NCBI GenBank assembly: GCA_910585065.1
Contig: CAJUCG010000131.1
Location: 1 to 9,517 of the forward strand
Origin: an uncultured Lachnospiraceae bacterium
GTDB taxonomy: Bacteria > Bacillota > Clostridia > Lachnospirales > Lachnospiraceae
Reading direction: 5' to 3'
Length of the DNA: 9,517 bases
The notes beneath the pieces are model-generated. The model did no database searches and was not told the origin of the DNA. It worked only from the letters and a program-made list of their open reading frames with translations. The translations under genes were made by a program, and so were the position numbers. Of this stretch, positions 1 through 6,073 are shown piece after piece. Each line of letters begins with the position of its first letter. Position 1 is the first letter of the stretch.

Positions 1-683
1 AAAAGGCTGCGGGAAACGCGGTAAGTTTTGTTAATCACTTCCGACATATGTACAGGAATGCGGATCGTGCGGGATTGGTCGGCGATGGATCGTGTGATTG
101 CCTGACGAATCCACCAGGTCGCGTAGGTGCTGAATTTATAGCCCTTATTGTAATCAAATTTGTCAACTGCTTTGATCAGTCCTAAATTGCCCTCCTGTAT
201 CAGATCGAGAAAGGATAATCCCCTGCCGACGTAGCGTTTTGCAATGCTGACGACAAGGCGGAGATTCGCCTCCGCAAGTGTGCGTTTCGCCTGACCATCA
301 CCATTTTCTATTTTTTTTGCCAGTTCAATTTCATCGGAGAGGGAGAGCAGCGGGTAGTTGCCGATTTCTTTTAAGTATTGGCGGACGGGATCGTCCGCCA
401 TCGCATCCGCCATCGCAGAGAGATCCTCAGGCGCGAGGATCAGCTCGCTCTCATCTTCCATTTCGAGCAGTGTATCATCGTCCGGCTCGTCATCTGCCAG
501 ACTTAGGATAATAATATTATGGGCTTCCAGATATTCGTAAATTTGATCGATTTGGGCGACGTTAAGATTCATTTCCTTATAAAATGCTTCAATTTTGTCG
601 TTGCCAATCACACCTTTATTTTCATTGGCCAATGCCAGAAGGTCAAAAAGACGGGATTCAAAGCTATTATTTTGTTCCTCCAT
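1..683 (-). CDS. RNA polymerase sigma-70 factor, primary (RpoD/SigA) type, C-terminus outside the window
   Basis: This is the N-terminal 227 codons of a sigma-70 protein that directs RNA polymerase to promoters; the reading frame is open to the left edge. Residues 7-62 form a short helical region 1.1-like domain and 63-82 an acidic linker. Region 1.2 follows (DPVRQYLKEIG, 98-108), then region 2 with NLRLVVSIAKRY (140-151), GLSFLDLIQEGNLGLIKAVDKFDY (155-178) and the -10 recognition helix YATWWIRQAITR (187-198). The residues that contact -10 DNA in RpoD (W190, W191, Q194, T197) are all present. ATG at 683 is chosen because GGAGG (692-696) lies 8 nt upstream; an in-frame ATG at 698 would overlap that site. 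Two points separate it from a textbook rpoD: no dnaG lies upstream, and the segment after region 2.4 (SRTIRIPVHMSEVINKTYRVSRS) departs from the very conserved primary-sigma sequence. It may be the main sigma factor or a close paralogue; region 4, needed to decide, is missing. Confidence 0.93.
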   Translation of the reverse strand, partial: MEEQNNSFESRLFDLLALANENKGVIGNDKIEAFYKEMNLNVAQIDQIYEYLEAHNIIILSLADDEPDDDTLLEMEDESELILAPEDLSAMADAMADDPVRQYLKEIGNYPLLSLSDEIELAKKIENGDGQAKRTLAEANLRLVVSIAKRYVGRGLSFLDLIQEGNLGLIKAVDKFDYNKGYKFSTYATWWIRQAITRSIADQSRTIRIPVHMSEVINKTYRVSRSL

Positions 684-730
684 TTTATAATCCTCCATTT
701 GTATGGTACCGAGCGTTCTGTGAAATTTGT

Positions 731-750
731 TAATCTCTGTCGAGATTATA
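731..750. repeat. Palindromic direct repeat, copy 1 (sigma-proximal)
   Basis: TAATCTCTGTCGAGATTATA, identical over 20 nt to 838-857. Its core is an inverted repeat, TAATCTC-tgtc-GAGATTA (731-748). Read on the minus strand it contains TATAAT (745-750) about 60 nt upstream of the sigma-factor start, so it could be both a -10 box and an operator. No good -35 is seen 17 nt further up (AATATT). Confidence 0.8.
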
Positions 751-772
751 TTATGTTCTGCGAACATAATAT
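748..772. repeat. Perfect 11-bp inverted repeat upstream of the sigma gene
   Basis: ATATTATGTTC (748-758), spacer TGC, GAACATAATAT (762-772). The two arms are exact reverse complements. It abuts direct-repeat copy 1. It resembles a dimeric repressor site or a very stable hairpin in the sigma-factor leader. There is no T-run on either side, so a terminator is unlikely. Confidence 0.8.
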
Positions 773-779
773 TTCTGAT

Positions 780-832
780 GCGCATGATTTGCCAAAGAAA
801 ATGTCCTCCCATGGTCGGACGCAAATCAGCGC
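780..832. repeat. Imperfect inverted repeat between the two palindromic repeats
   Basis: GCGCATGATTTGC (780-792) pairs with GCAAATCAGCGC (821-832) with one bulged base. Inside it, GTCC (803-806) can pair with GGAC (816-819). As RNA from the sigma promoter this would form a long hairpin in the 5' leader. On the minus strand the loop carries GGGAGGA, a Shine-Dalgarno-like sequence. Confidence 0.6.
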
Positions 833-833
833 A

Positions 834-859
834 GCTATAATCTCTGTCGAGATTATAGC
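834..859. repeat. Palindromic direct repeat, copy 2 (distal), extended to an 11-bp perfect inverted repeat
   Basis: GCTATAATCTC (834-844), spacer TGTC, GAGATTATAGC (849-859). The inner 20 nt (838-857) are identical to the repeat at 731-750. The palindrome overlaps the best -10 candidate of the sigma gene, so a protein bound here would compete with RNA polymerase. Confidence 0.85.
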
Positions 860-880
860 ATAAAATCGTGGAGAAAGAAA
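852..880 (-). promoter_or_regulatory. Candidate extended -10 promoter for the sigma-factor gene
   Basis: On the minus strand TGCTATAAT (860-852) is a consensus extended -10. The hexamer 17 nt upstream (875-880, TTTCTT on the minus strand) is a poor -35, which an extended -10 can tolerate. It would give a leader of roughly 160 nt that includes all the palindromes at 731-832. The AT-rich stretch upstream includes a 16-bp perfect palindrome at 878-893 (AAATAAAATTTTATTT). Confidence 0.45.
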
Positions 881-924
881 TAAAATTTTATTTGGAAAAA
901 TTTGGATAATCATTATAGGGTTAT

Positions 925-952
925 CCCCCTTTGCAGGAACTGCAAAGAGGGG
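925..952 (-). terminator. Terminator-like hairpin after the cellulase gene
   Basis: The hairpin starts one base past the cellulase stop codon: CTTTGCAG (929-936), loop GAA, CTGCAAAG (940-947), extended by CCCC (925-928) with GGGG (949-952) around a bulged A. Twelve base pairs make it very stable. On the minus strand it is followed by GATAACCCTATAATG, not a proper U-tract, so termination may be incomplete and some transcripts could read into the sigma gene. A further small inverted repeat, GGATAA (904-909) with TTATCC (921-926), overlaps its base. Confidence 0.6.
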
Positions 953-953
953 A

Positions 954-2897
954 TTATTGGATGTTTAATGTAGCTTTTTTGCTTTCCGTATAGGTCTTAG
1001 CATCCGGCAAATAGGAAGCATCGTTGGACTGAATATAATTGCTCCAATCCTCGTTGACAATGCGTATCTGTAATGTGGCTGTATCCCCCGGTGCCAGACT
1101 TCCGGCATCGGAGGAGAATGTAATTTTCATCCCTGAATTTTTGCCGGAAATAAAACCTGTCGTTACGTTTGAGGTAATCGCGCGGTAGGAAGTGCCATTT
1201 ACCTCCGCATAATCACAGAAAAAGCATTGTGTGATCTCTTTTTCCGGTGTGTAATAATATAGGATCGTAAGTTTGTCTAAGGAAATTTCATTTTCGGAAT
1301 TATTTTTTATCTGAAAATGCGGGCGAAGAGTATTGGTGGAATCCTCTCTGTTTTCGTTGTAATAAAGCAGTGTCAGTCCTGTTTTGTTGGAAGCGGATGG
1401 TTTTGATGCAGGGGAGGATATTTCATTTTCTTCCTGCATTTTTGGGTTGGTTGGAGTCGGAACGGGGGAAGGAGTCTTCTTTTTATCGGATGTTGTATCC
1501 TGATTCTGCGGGTTTTGTTCTACAGGTGTAGTCCCTGAGTATTCTAACATTTTTTCCTTTACATATTTTCCGGACTCGCTCAGGAAGGAATCCGGCATTG
1601 TGCCATCTTTTGAGGCGGATGGAAGAAGCAGTGCGGAGGATTCAGACTTGTTGCAAAGTGACCAGTTACACCAACTTATCTGATTTTTTTCCAGATAAGC
1701 GAGCCACTCGTCAGAGGAGGTTTTATCCACTGCACCATTGCCGGAGGCATCGGTGGTTCCCCATTCCGTGGCAAAGAGTGCCAGTCCTTTTTCTAATGCG
1801 GTATCCGCTTTATTTCTTAGATTTTCCTTGTGCGTACCCGCGTAAAAATGCAGGGAATACATGATATTGTCAAAGGAGAGCGGATCGGCAGCGGCTACAT
1901 CCACATCCTGGCTCCAGGTGGGACTGCCAACCAAAATCACAGCGTCCGGAGAGGATTGGCGAATTTTTGGAATAATTTTATTTGCATAGGGTTTAATATT
2001 GCCGCTCCAGCTAGTGCCCCCGTTTGGTTCATTGCATATTTCATAGAGAATATTTGGAACTTTTGGGTAGGTGGAAGCAATATAGGTAAAAAATTCGGCT
2101 GCCTGTTTTTGGTAAGTTTGCGGGTTGCCGTCAGCGAGAATATGCCAGTCTACAATTACATACATATCAAGTTCAATGGCGGCATCAATCAAATCACAGA
2201 CTTTTGTCTTGTTCCATTTTGGATTATTTACATAGCTGTCATTTCCCTCGTAGGAGTACATGGCGATGCGGAAGACATTCGCGCCCCATTCGTCCCGGAG
2301 CGTCTGCATAAAAGATTTATTGGCAAATTCTGGAAACCATGCGATCCCATGTGTGCTAATACCGCGCAAAACAATGGGTTCATCCAAAGCATTGCAAAGT
2401 TTTGTGCCGATCACTTTTAGCTGTCTGTTTGCGGACACACTGCCATCCACACCGGAAATCGTTGGGGTGGGTGTTGGAGTTTTCTTTGGAGTCTTGGTCG
2501 GCTTTGGAGTAGTGGTCTTTTTTGGAGCTTTGGTCGGCTTTGGAGTAGTGGTCTTTTTTGGAGCTTTGGTTGGTTTTGGAGTGGTAGTCTTTTTTGGAGC
2601 TTTGGTTGGTTTTGGAGTGGTAGTCTTTTTTGGAGTCTTGGTTGGCTTTGGAGTAGTAGTCTTTTTTGAAGCCTTGGTCGGCTTTGGAGTAGTAGTCTTT
2701 TTTGAAGCTGATGTGGTTTCTGTGAAGTTTGCTGTTACTTCCGCGGTTATTGTTGTGCAGGGATAATCTGTTGAAGAAGGGGAATCTGACTTTTGTTCAA
2801 AATGCCCATCAAACAGATATGTACACAGTGTACTGGCAAAGAATATTGCGATCAGAAGAATAATCGCTGCAAATTTTTGTTTTTTTGTTCGTAACAT
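954..2897 (-). CDS. Membrane-anchored endoglucanase: GH5 (subfamily 2-like) catalytic domain plus C-terminal CBM3
   Basis: 647-residue surface cellulase predicted to cut beta-1,4-glucan chains inside cellulose or related glucans. Residues 1-8 are basic and 9-28 hydrophobic: a signal anchor or signal peptide with no clear cleavage site. Residues 66-146 are a Thr/Pro/Lys linker of 12-residue repeats. The GH5 domain (about 158-455) shows VLRGISTHGIAWFPEF (176-191), YVIVDWHI (246-253), IYEICNEPNG-type LYEICNEPNG (284-293; acid/base E290), VGSPTWSQDVD (323-333), SLHFYAGTH (348-356), FATEWGT (375-381; nucleophile E378) and SWCNWSL (408-414). A second linker (458-505) leads to a CBM3 cellulose-binding module (506-647: RPHFQIKN, FSSDAGSLAPGDT, NEDWSNY). 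GGGAGG lies 7 nt before the ATG. There is no dockerin or SLH domain, so the anchor plus linker probably holds the enzyme on the cell. Substrate within glucans is inferred from family. A terminator separates it from the upstream signalling genes. Confidence 0.95.
   Translation of the reverse strand: MLRTKKQKFAAIILLIAIFFASTLCTYLFDGHFEQKSDSPSSTDYPCTTITAEVTANFTETTSASKKTTTPKPTKASKKTTTPKPTKTPKKTTTPKPTKAPKKTTTPKPTKAPKKTTTPKPTKAPKKTTTPKPTKTPKKTPTPTPTISGVDGSVSANRQLKVIGTKLCNALDEPIVLRGISTHGIAWFPEFANKSFMQTLRDEWGANVFRIAMYSYEGNDSYVNNPKWNKTKVCDLIDAAIELDMYVIVDWHILADGNPQTYQKQAAEFFTYIASTYPKVPNILYEICNEPNGGTSWSGNIKPYANKIIPKIRQSSPDAVILVGSPTWSQDVDVAAADPLSFDNIMYSLHFYAGTHKENLRNKADTALEKGLALFATEWGTTDASGNGAVDKTSSDEWLAYLEKNQISWCNWSLCNKSESSALLLPSASKDGTMPDSFLSESGKYVKEKMLEYSGTTPVEQNPQNQDTTSDKKKTPSPVPTPTNPKMQEENEISSPASKPSASNKTGLTLLYYNENREDSTNTLRPHFQIKNNSENEISLDKLTILYYYTPEKEITQCFFCDYAEVNGTSYRAITSNVTTGFISGKNSGMKITFSSDAGSLAPGDTATLQIRIVNEDWSNYIQSNDASYLPDAKTYTESKKATLNIQ
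2487..2702 (-). repeat. Six tandem 36-bp repeats encoding the Pro/Thr linker
   Basis: Six in-frame 36-bp units encode KKTTTPKPTK followed by AS, TP, AP, AP, AP, TP; a degenerate seventh unit (KKTPTPTPTIS) follows. The units nearest the middle are almost identical in DNA, which suggests recent slippage or unequal recombination, so copy number probably varies between strains. The product is a flexible, positively charged spacer between the membrane anchor and the catalytic domain. Confidence 0.93.
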
Positions 2898-2960
2898 TAC
2901 TGATCCCTCCCCGTATTTTCAAGAAATAATCTATGATTTTTTGCGGGTATTATGCCCGCA

Positions 2961-3002
2961 TAATAAAACTGAGGCTGGCTTTAATTTTGCTGCCCGCCTC
3001 AG
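2961..3002 (-). terminator. Rho-independent terminator after the response-regulator gene
   Basis: On the minus strand CTGAGGC (3002-2996) and GCCTCAG (2975-2969) form a 7-bp stem, followed by TTTTATTA (2968-2961). It sits 17 nt after the HD-GYP gene stop and would end the HPt/response-regulator transcript. A second hairpin, TGCGGG/CCCGCA (2942-2960), follows without a T-run on this strand. No convincing promoter for the cellulase was found between here and 2897. Confidence 0.7.
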
Positions 3003-3018
3003 CCTTCGGTCCTATGTG

Positions 3019-4122
3019 TTATTCTGCCTGTTTGTTTTTATTGCTGTCCGCAAGTGCCTCAAATTTTTTTGTGACCTTGGCAAAGCTTTCAAGGATTTTC
3101 GGTGAGAAAATCCCGCATTCTCCCCCGATAATCATTTCTGCCGCCTTGTCTTTTGCAAAAGCCTTCTTGTAGCAGCGTTCACTGACTAGCGCGTCGTATA
3201 CGTCGGCAACAGAAACAAGCTGGGCGGAGATTGGGATATCGTCACCCTTTAGCCCGTCCGGGTAGCCCCTGCCATCAAAGCGTTCGTGGTGGTGGCGGCA
3301 GATATCGTAGGCGTACTGGCGGTATTCGTCCTCCCAGATCCCCTCGATATTATTTAACACATCGCAGCCCTTGGTCGTGTGTGATTTCATACATTCAAAT
3401 TCTTCGTTGGTCAAGCGTCCAGGTTTTAGGAGAATATTGTCCGGAATGGCAATTTTTCCAACATCGTGCAAGGAACTGGAGGAAACGATCATCTCAATCG
3501 TATGATCAGTCAGACCGTATTCTGGAAAATCCACCATAAACTGTCTGGCAAGAATTTCAGTAAAGCCCTTTACACGGTTGATATGTTCCCCGCTCTCTAG
3601 GTTCCGGAACTCGACAACCATGCCGAGCATATCGATAATCCGGATATTGGTCTGCCTTAATTTGGCTGCCTGAATTTCCAGGAGATTGTATTGCTCTCTG
3701 AGTGTTCGGGTCTGCATTTCTACCTTATCTTCAAGAGATTTTTTGTAGGTGAACAGATCCACAATATTTTTTACCCGCATACGCACGAGCGATGGCTCAA
3801 AAGGTTTGTGGATAAAATCAGATACACCAAGTTTAAAACATTCATTTTCCACCACGGTGGACTGTTCACCTGTAATAATTAAGACCGGTATTCGCTCAAG
3901 CCATCTGCGTTCCCGCATAACATCGAGTACGCCGAATCCGTCGAGTTTTGGCATCTGTAAATCAAGAAGCACAATGGAAATTTTATCTTGCAGTTTTTCA
4001 AGCTTTGAAACAGCCTCTTCCCCGTGTTCTGCCGTAAGAATCTCGTAATCCTCCTCGAGGATGTCGGAGAGGAGTTCGCGGTTGATTTCTGAATCATCTA
4101 CAACTAAAATTTTATCGTTCAT
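3019..4122 (-). CDS. Response regulator with HD-GYP output domain (putative c-di-GMP phosphodiesterase)
   Basis: 367-residue cytoplasmic two-component protein. The receiver domain (1-120) has the acidic pair D9/D10, phospho-acceptor D54 in VLLDLQMP, T84 and K106 (HKP). A coiled-coil-like helix (125-160) links it to an HD-GYP domain (about 165-355) with ESGEHINRV (176-184), the metal-binding HD pair H219/D220 in SLHDVGKIAIPDNIL, HHHERFDGRGYPDGL (277-291, intact GYP) and SVADVYDAL (304-312). The family hydrolyses the second messenger c-di-GMP; all visible catalytic motifs are present, so activity is expected but not shown. ATG at 4122 is preferred because AAAGGA lies just upstream; a longer reading from TTG at 4164 has no ribosome binding site. 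The HPt gene lies 110 nt upstream on the same strand, so phosphate may pass from HPt to D54. The histidine kinase is not in the window. Confidence 0.93.
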   Translation of the reverse strand: MNDKILVVDDSEINRELLSDILEEDYEILTAEHGEEAVSKLEKLQDKISIVLLDLQMPKLDGFGVLDVMRERRWLERIPVLIITGEQSTVVENECFKLGVSDFIHKPFEPSLVRMRVKNIVDLFTYKKSLEDKVEMQTRTLREQYNLLEIQAAKLRQTNIRIIDMLGMVVEFRNLESGEHINRVKGFTEILARQFMVDFPEYGLTDHTIEMIVSSSSLHDVGKIAIPDNILLKPGRLTNEEFECMKSHTTKGCDVLNNIEGIWEDEYRQYAYDICRHHHERFDGRGYPDGLKGDDIPISAQLVSVADVYDALVSERCYKKAFAKDKAAEMIIGGECGIFSPKILESFAKVTKKFEALADSNKNKQAE

Positions 4123-4232
4123 GATATCCTTTCTGAATTTCGCGGCAGGAGATACCTCAGGCAATGCCAGAGTTTTAATAACTGCGGCGGAAAATAGTAT
4201 TGTGGCAAAAATAGCACCCGGTGATTTCTGTA

Positions 4233-4595
4233 TTATGCCTGGGAGTCGAGAAGCTCCTTTATCATCTGTACAGTTAGTTCATAGGACGCTTTGGTTTTTT
4301 CGTAGAGCTGTTGTACGTTCTCGCCGGAACCTTTTCCGCGCAGCTCCTCTGTCAGGGGATCAGCGGCAGCAGAGAGAGCGGAAAACGCCATATTATGGGA
4401 TACACCCTTCAGGCTGTGCGCGCCTTTAAAAGCCTCCTCATAATCATTTTGGGAGAGAGCTTCTGTGATCTGCTGAAAGCTGGTATCACGCAGAAACATT
4501 CCCAGAAATTTCACCATGCGCTTGTCATCCATCAAGCGTTTCTTTGCCTCGTCGTAACTTCCACCGATACGGTCATAACATTCTTTTACTGTCAT
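4233..4595 (-). CDS. HPt (histidine phosphotransfer) domain protein
   Basis: 120-residue all-helical protein with the HPt signature FKGAHSLKGVSHNMAF (56-71); H60 is the predicted phosphorylated histidine, followed by the usual S-L-K-G. Nothing else is fused to it, so it is a stand-alone phosphorelay carrier that would take phosphate from a hybrid kinase receiver and pass it to another receiver, plausibly the HD-GYP regulator encoded 110 nt downstream. AGGAA lies about 10 nt before the ATG. A strong promoter (4677-4705) drives it away from the rpsL operon. The 110-nt gap to the next gene shows no hairpin or promoter that I can support, so the two genes are probably one transcript. Which kinase feeds it cannot be told from this window. 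Confidence 0.9.
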   Translation of the reverse strand: MTVKECYDRIGGSYDEAKKRLMDDKRMVKFLGMFLRDTSFQQITEALSQNDYEEAFKGAHSLKGVSHNMAFSALSAAADPLTEELRGKGSGENVQQLYEKTKASYELTVQMIKELLDSQA

Positions 4596-4676
4596 AGCGA
4601 TTGCTTCCTTTCTTTGTATAAATTCGCTCGGTGCAACTTCCTGATAGGAGAGTGCAATTCCTGCGATTTATTGAAA

Positions 4677-4705
4677 ATTATAACGAATTTCGGGCATAAT
4701 TTCAA
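4677..4705 (-). promoter_or_regulatory. Sigma-A promoter of the HPt/HD-GYP operon
   Basis: On the minus strand TTGAAA (4705-4700), a 17-nt spacer, TATAAT (4682-4677). The start site would be near 4670, giving a leader of about 75 nt. That leader repeats AGGAATTGCAC and AGGAAGTTGCAC about 21 nt apart, a possible protein-binding direct repeat. It is divergent from the rpsL promoter, with about 70 nt between the two -35 boxes. Confidence 0.8.
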
Positions 4706-4776
4706 TAAGAAAAGTAAAACTCAGTCAAAAACTTTTTAAACCTGGTTAAAAACTTTTCGAAAAAGAAAAAAATCCC

Positions 4777-4805
4777 TTGACAAGGCGAATCTTCCCCGCT
4801 ATAAT
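4777..4805 (+). promoter_or_regulatory. Strong sigma-A promoter of the str operon
   Basis: TTGACA (4777-4782), 17-nt spacer, TATAAT (4800-4805): a full consensus match. The A/T tracts just upstream (4751-4772) look like an UP element for the alpha subunit. This fits the high expression expected for ribosomal protein and elongation factor genes. Confidence 0.92.
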
Positions 4806-4810
4806 CAAGA

Positions 4811-4933
4811 TTGCGCGCGTGGAACGTGCGTTTTTCTGCGGTGGATTGGATGGAGAGGGAAAAATTTCCAAAAAGAGAAGCGCAGAAGGGAGCAGACATT
4901 GTCTGCAAGAGCAGCCACAGACAAAGATTATTC
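4811..4933 (+). promoter_or_regulatory. Structured 5' leader of rpsL
   Basis: About 140 nt lie between the promoter and rpsL. TTCTGCG (4834-4840) pairs exactly with CGCAGAA (4881-4887); inside it GGAAA (4858-4862) pairs with TTTCC (4865-4869). Next, GCAGAC (4892-4897) pairs with GTCTGC (4901-4906). The leader ends at the AGGAGGT ribosome binding site (4934-4940). No U-run follows these stems, so any control would more likely be translational than by termination. Function is inferred only. Confidence 0.45.
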
Positions 4934-4948
4934 AGGAGGTGAAAAGTC

Positions 4949-5368
4949 ATGCCTACATTTAACCAGTTAGTTAGAAAGGGAAGAAAGACCGTGGAGAAGA
5001 AAGCTACGGCGCCGGCACTGTTAAGGGGATTTAACTCCTTAAACAAAAAGGCAATTGAGACTTCTTCCCCGCAAAAGAGAGGTGTGTGTACCGCAGTTAG
5101 AACGGCAACCCCGAAGAAGCCGAACTCCGCGCTTCGCAAGATTGCCAGAGTACGTCTTTCAAATGGGATTGAAGTTACCAGCTATATTCCGGGCGAAGGG
5201 CACAACCTTCAGGAGCACAGCGTTGTCCTGATTCGAGGTGGCCGTGTAAAAGACCTTCCAGGTACAAGATATCATATTGTCAGAGGTACTCTTGATACTG
5301 CAGGTGTTGCAAAGAGAAGACAGGCTCGTTCCAAGTACGGAGCAAAGAGACCGAAAGACGCAAAATAA
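4949..5368 (+). CDS. rpsL: 30S ribosomal protein S12
   Basis: 139-residue S12, part of the decoding centre of the small subunit. Conserved blocks include PTFNQLVRKGR (2-12), CPQKRGVC-type SPQKRGVCTAV (40-50), TPKKPNSALRKIARVRL (54-70), SYIPGEGHNLQEHSVVLIRGGRVKDLPG (78-105) and KYGAKRP. Both lysines at which streptomycin-resistance substitutions are classically found (here K56 and K101) are unchanged, so a streptomycin-sensitive form is predicted. The 14-residue insertion after residue 26 relative to E. coli is normal for Gram-positive S12. The ATG follows AGGAGGT with 8-nt spacing. It is the first gene of rpsL-rpsG-fusA-tuf. No rpoC or L7Ae-like gene sits upstream, as is common in other Firmicutes; a divergent HPt gene is there instead. 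Confidence 0.99.
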   Translation: MPTFNQLVRKGRKTVEKKATAPALLRGFNSLNKKAIETSSPQKRGVCTAVRTATPKKPNSALRKIARVRLSNGIEVTSYIPGEGHNLQEHSVVLIRGGRVKDLPGTRYHIVRGTLDTAGVAKRRQARSKYGAKRPKDAK

Positions 5369-5385
5369 TTCAATATCCATTACTA

Positions 5386-5462
5386 CTGGGCGGTTGATGT
5401 ACTGTCATCTTCCGCATAAATGCCGGGTTGAATTTTCATTTCCGATATCAACGCTTTCCCAG
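5386..5462 (+). promoter_or_regulatory. Possible structured RNA in the rpsL-rpsG spacer
   Basis: In the 212-nt gap between S12 and S7, CTGGG (5386-5390) pairs with CCCAG (5458-5462) and GTTGAT (5393-5398) with ATCAAC (5447-5452), giving an interrupted 11-bp helix. Within it CCGCAT (5412-5417) pairs with ATGC(C)GG (5420-5426). In E. coli the S12-S7 spacer is where S7 binds to repress its own synthesis; an equivalent role here is only an inference from position. The rest of the gap (5463-5567) shows just short stems such as GGTC-cgt-GACC and no promoter that I can support. Confidence 0.4.
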
Positions 5463-5580
5463 GTGGCTGCACTTGCGGTTTGAGTATAGAAGTGAAGGAA
5501 ACTAAGCATGAACACAGTAATGTGAGTACCGTAGAATTAATGGTCCGTGACCGCGGATCGATATTAAGGAGGGAAGTAAC

Positions 5581-6051
5581 GTGCCACGTAAAGGACATAT
5601 TCAGAAAAGAGATGTATTGGCAGACCCGATTTACAACAGCAAGATTGTTACCAAGCTGGTAAACAATATTATGTTGGATGGCAAGAAGGGGACTGCACAG
5701 AAGATCGTGTACGGTGCATTTGAGCAGGTGAATGAAAAGACCGGCAAGGATGCGATGGAGGTATTCGAGGAGGCATTAAACAATATTATGCCTGTACTTG
5801 AGGTAAAGGCACGCCGTATCGGCGGTGCTACCTACCAGGTGCCGATCGAGGTAAGACCGGACAGAAGGCAGGCACTCGCGCTTCGCTGGATGACGATGTT
5901 TGCCCGCAAGAGAGGCGAAAAGACCATGATCGATCGCCTTGCAGGGGAGATTATTGACGCTGCGGCAAATACCGGTAACGCAGTGAAGAGAAAAGAAGAT
6001 ATGCACAAGATGGCAGATGCAAACAAGGCATTTGCACATTACCGCTGGTAA
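5581..6051 (+). CDS. rpsG: 30S ribosomal protein S7
   Basis: 156-residue S7, the protein that starts assembly of the 30S head by binding the 3' domain of 16S rRNA. The whole length matches the family: PRKGHIQKRDVLADPIYNSKIVTKLVNNIMLDGKKGTAQKI at the start, EALNNIMPVLEVKARRIGGATYQVPIEVRP in the centre (about 65-94), and EDMHKMADANKAFAHYRW at the end. The start is GTG at 5581, with AGGAGGG about 7 nt upstream; the conserved MPRKGH start leaves no alternative. It is transcribed with rpsL upstream and fusA downstream, but separated from each by more than 200 nt, long for this operon. Confidence 0.99.
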   Translation: MPRKGHIQKRDVLADPIYNSKIVTKLVNNIMLDGKKGTAQKIVYGAFEQVNEKTGKDAMEVFEEALNNIMPVLEVKARRIGGATYQVPIEVRPDRRQALALRWMTMFARKRGEKTMIDRLAGEIIDAAANTGNAVKRKEDMHKMADANKAFAHYRW

Positions 6052-6073
6052 TTCATGGTGCGAAACTAAAACA

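Noticed and set aside
748..772. LexA (SOS) box
   Set aside because: Firmicute LexA sites read GAAC-N4-GTTC; here the order is inverted (GTTC-N3-GAAC), so it does not match.
519..863. Plus-strand 114-residue reading frame across the sigma gene start
   Set aside because: It is antisense to a clear sigma-70 N-terminus and continues through palindromic regulatory DNA; no family resemblance.
2487..2702. CRISPR-like array of 36-bp units
   Set aside because: Units are contiguous with no spacers and are in frame inside a gene.
2260..2766. Plus-strand reading frame with VVFFGALVGFG repeats
   Set aside because: It is the antisense of the cellulase linker repeats; the minus-strand frame has clear GH5 and CBM3 domains.
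4123..4164. Longer start for the HD-GYP regulator at TTG 4164
   Set aside because: No ribosome binding site there, and receiver domains normally begin right at the MNDKILVVDD sequence, where AAAGGA is well placed.
4702..5139. Minus-strand 145-residue reading frame over the rpsL promoter and 5' end
   Set aside because: It is antisense to rpsL and to a consensus promoter and has no recognisable domain.
5480..5662. Small plus-strand reading frame before and into rpsG
   Set aside because: It begins at a non-ATG codon without ribosome binding site and overlaps rpsG in another frame.
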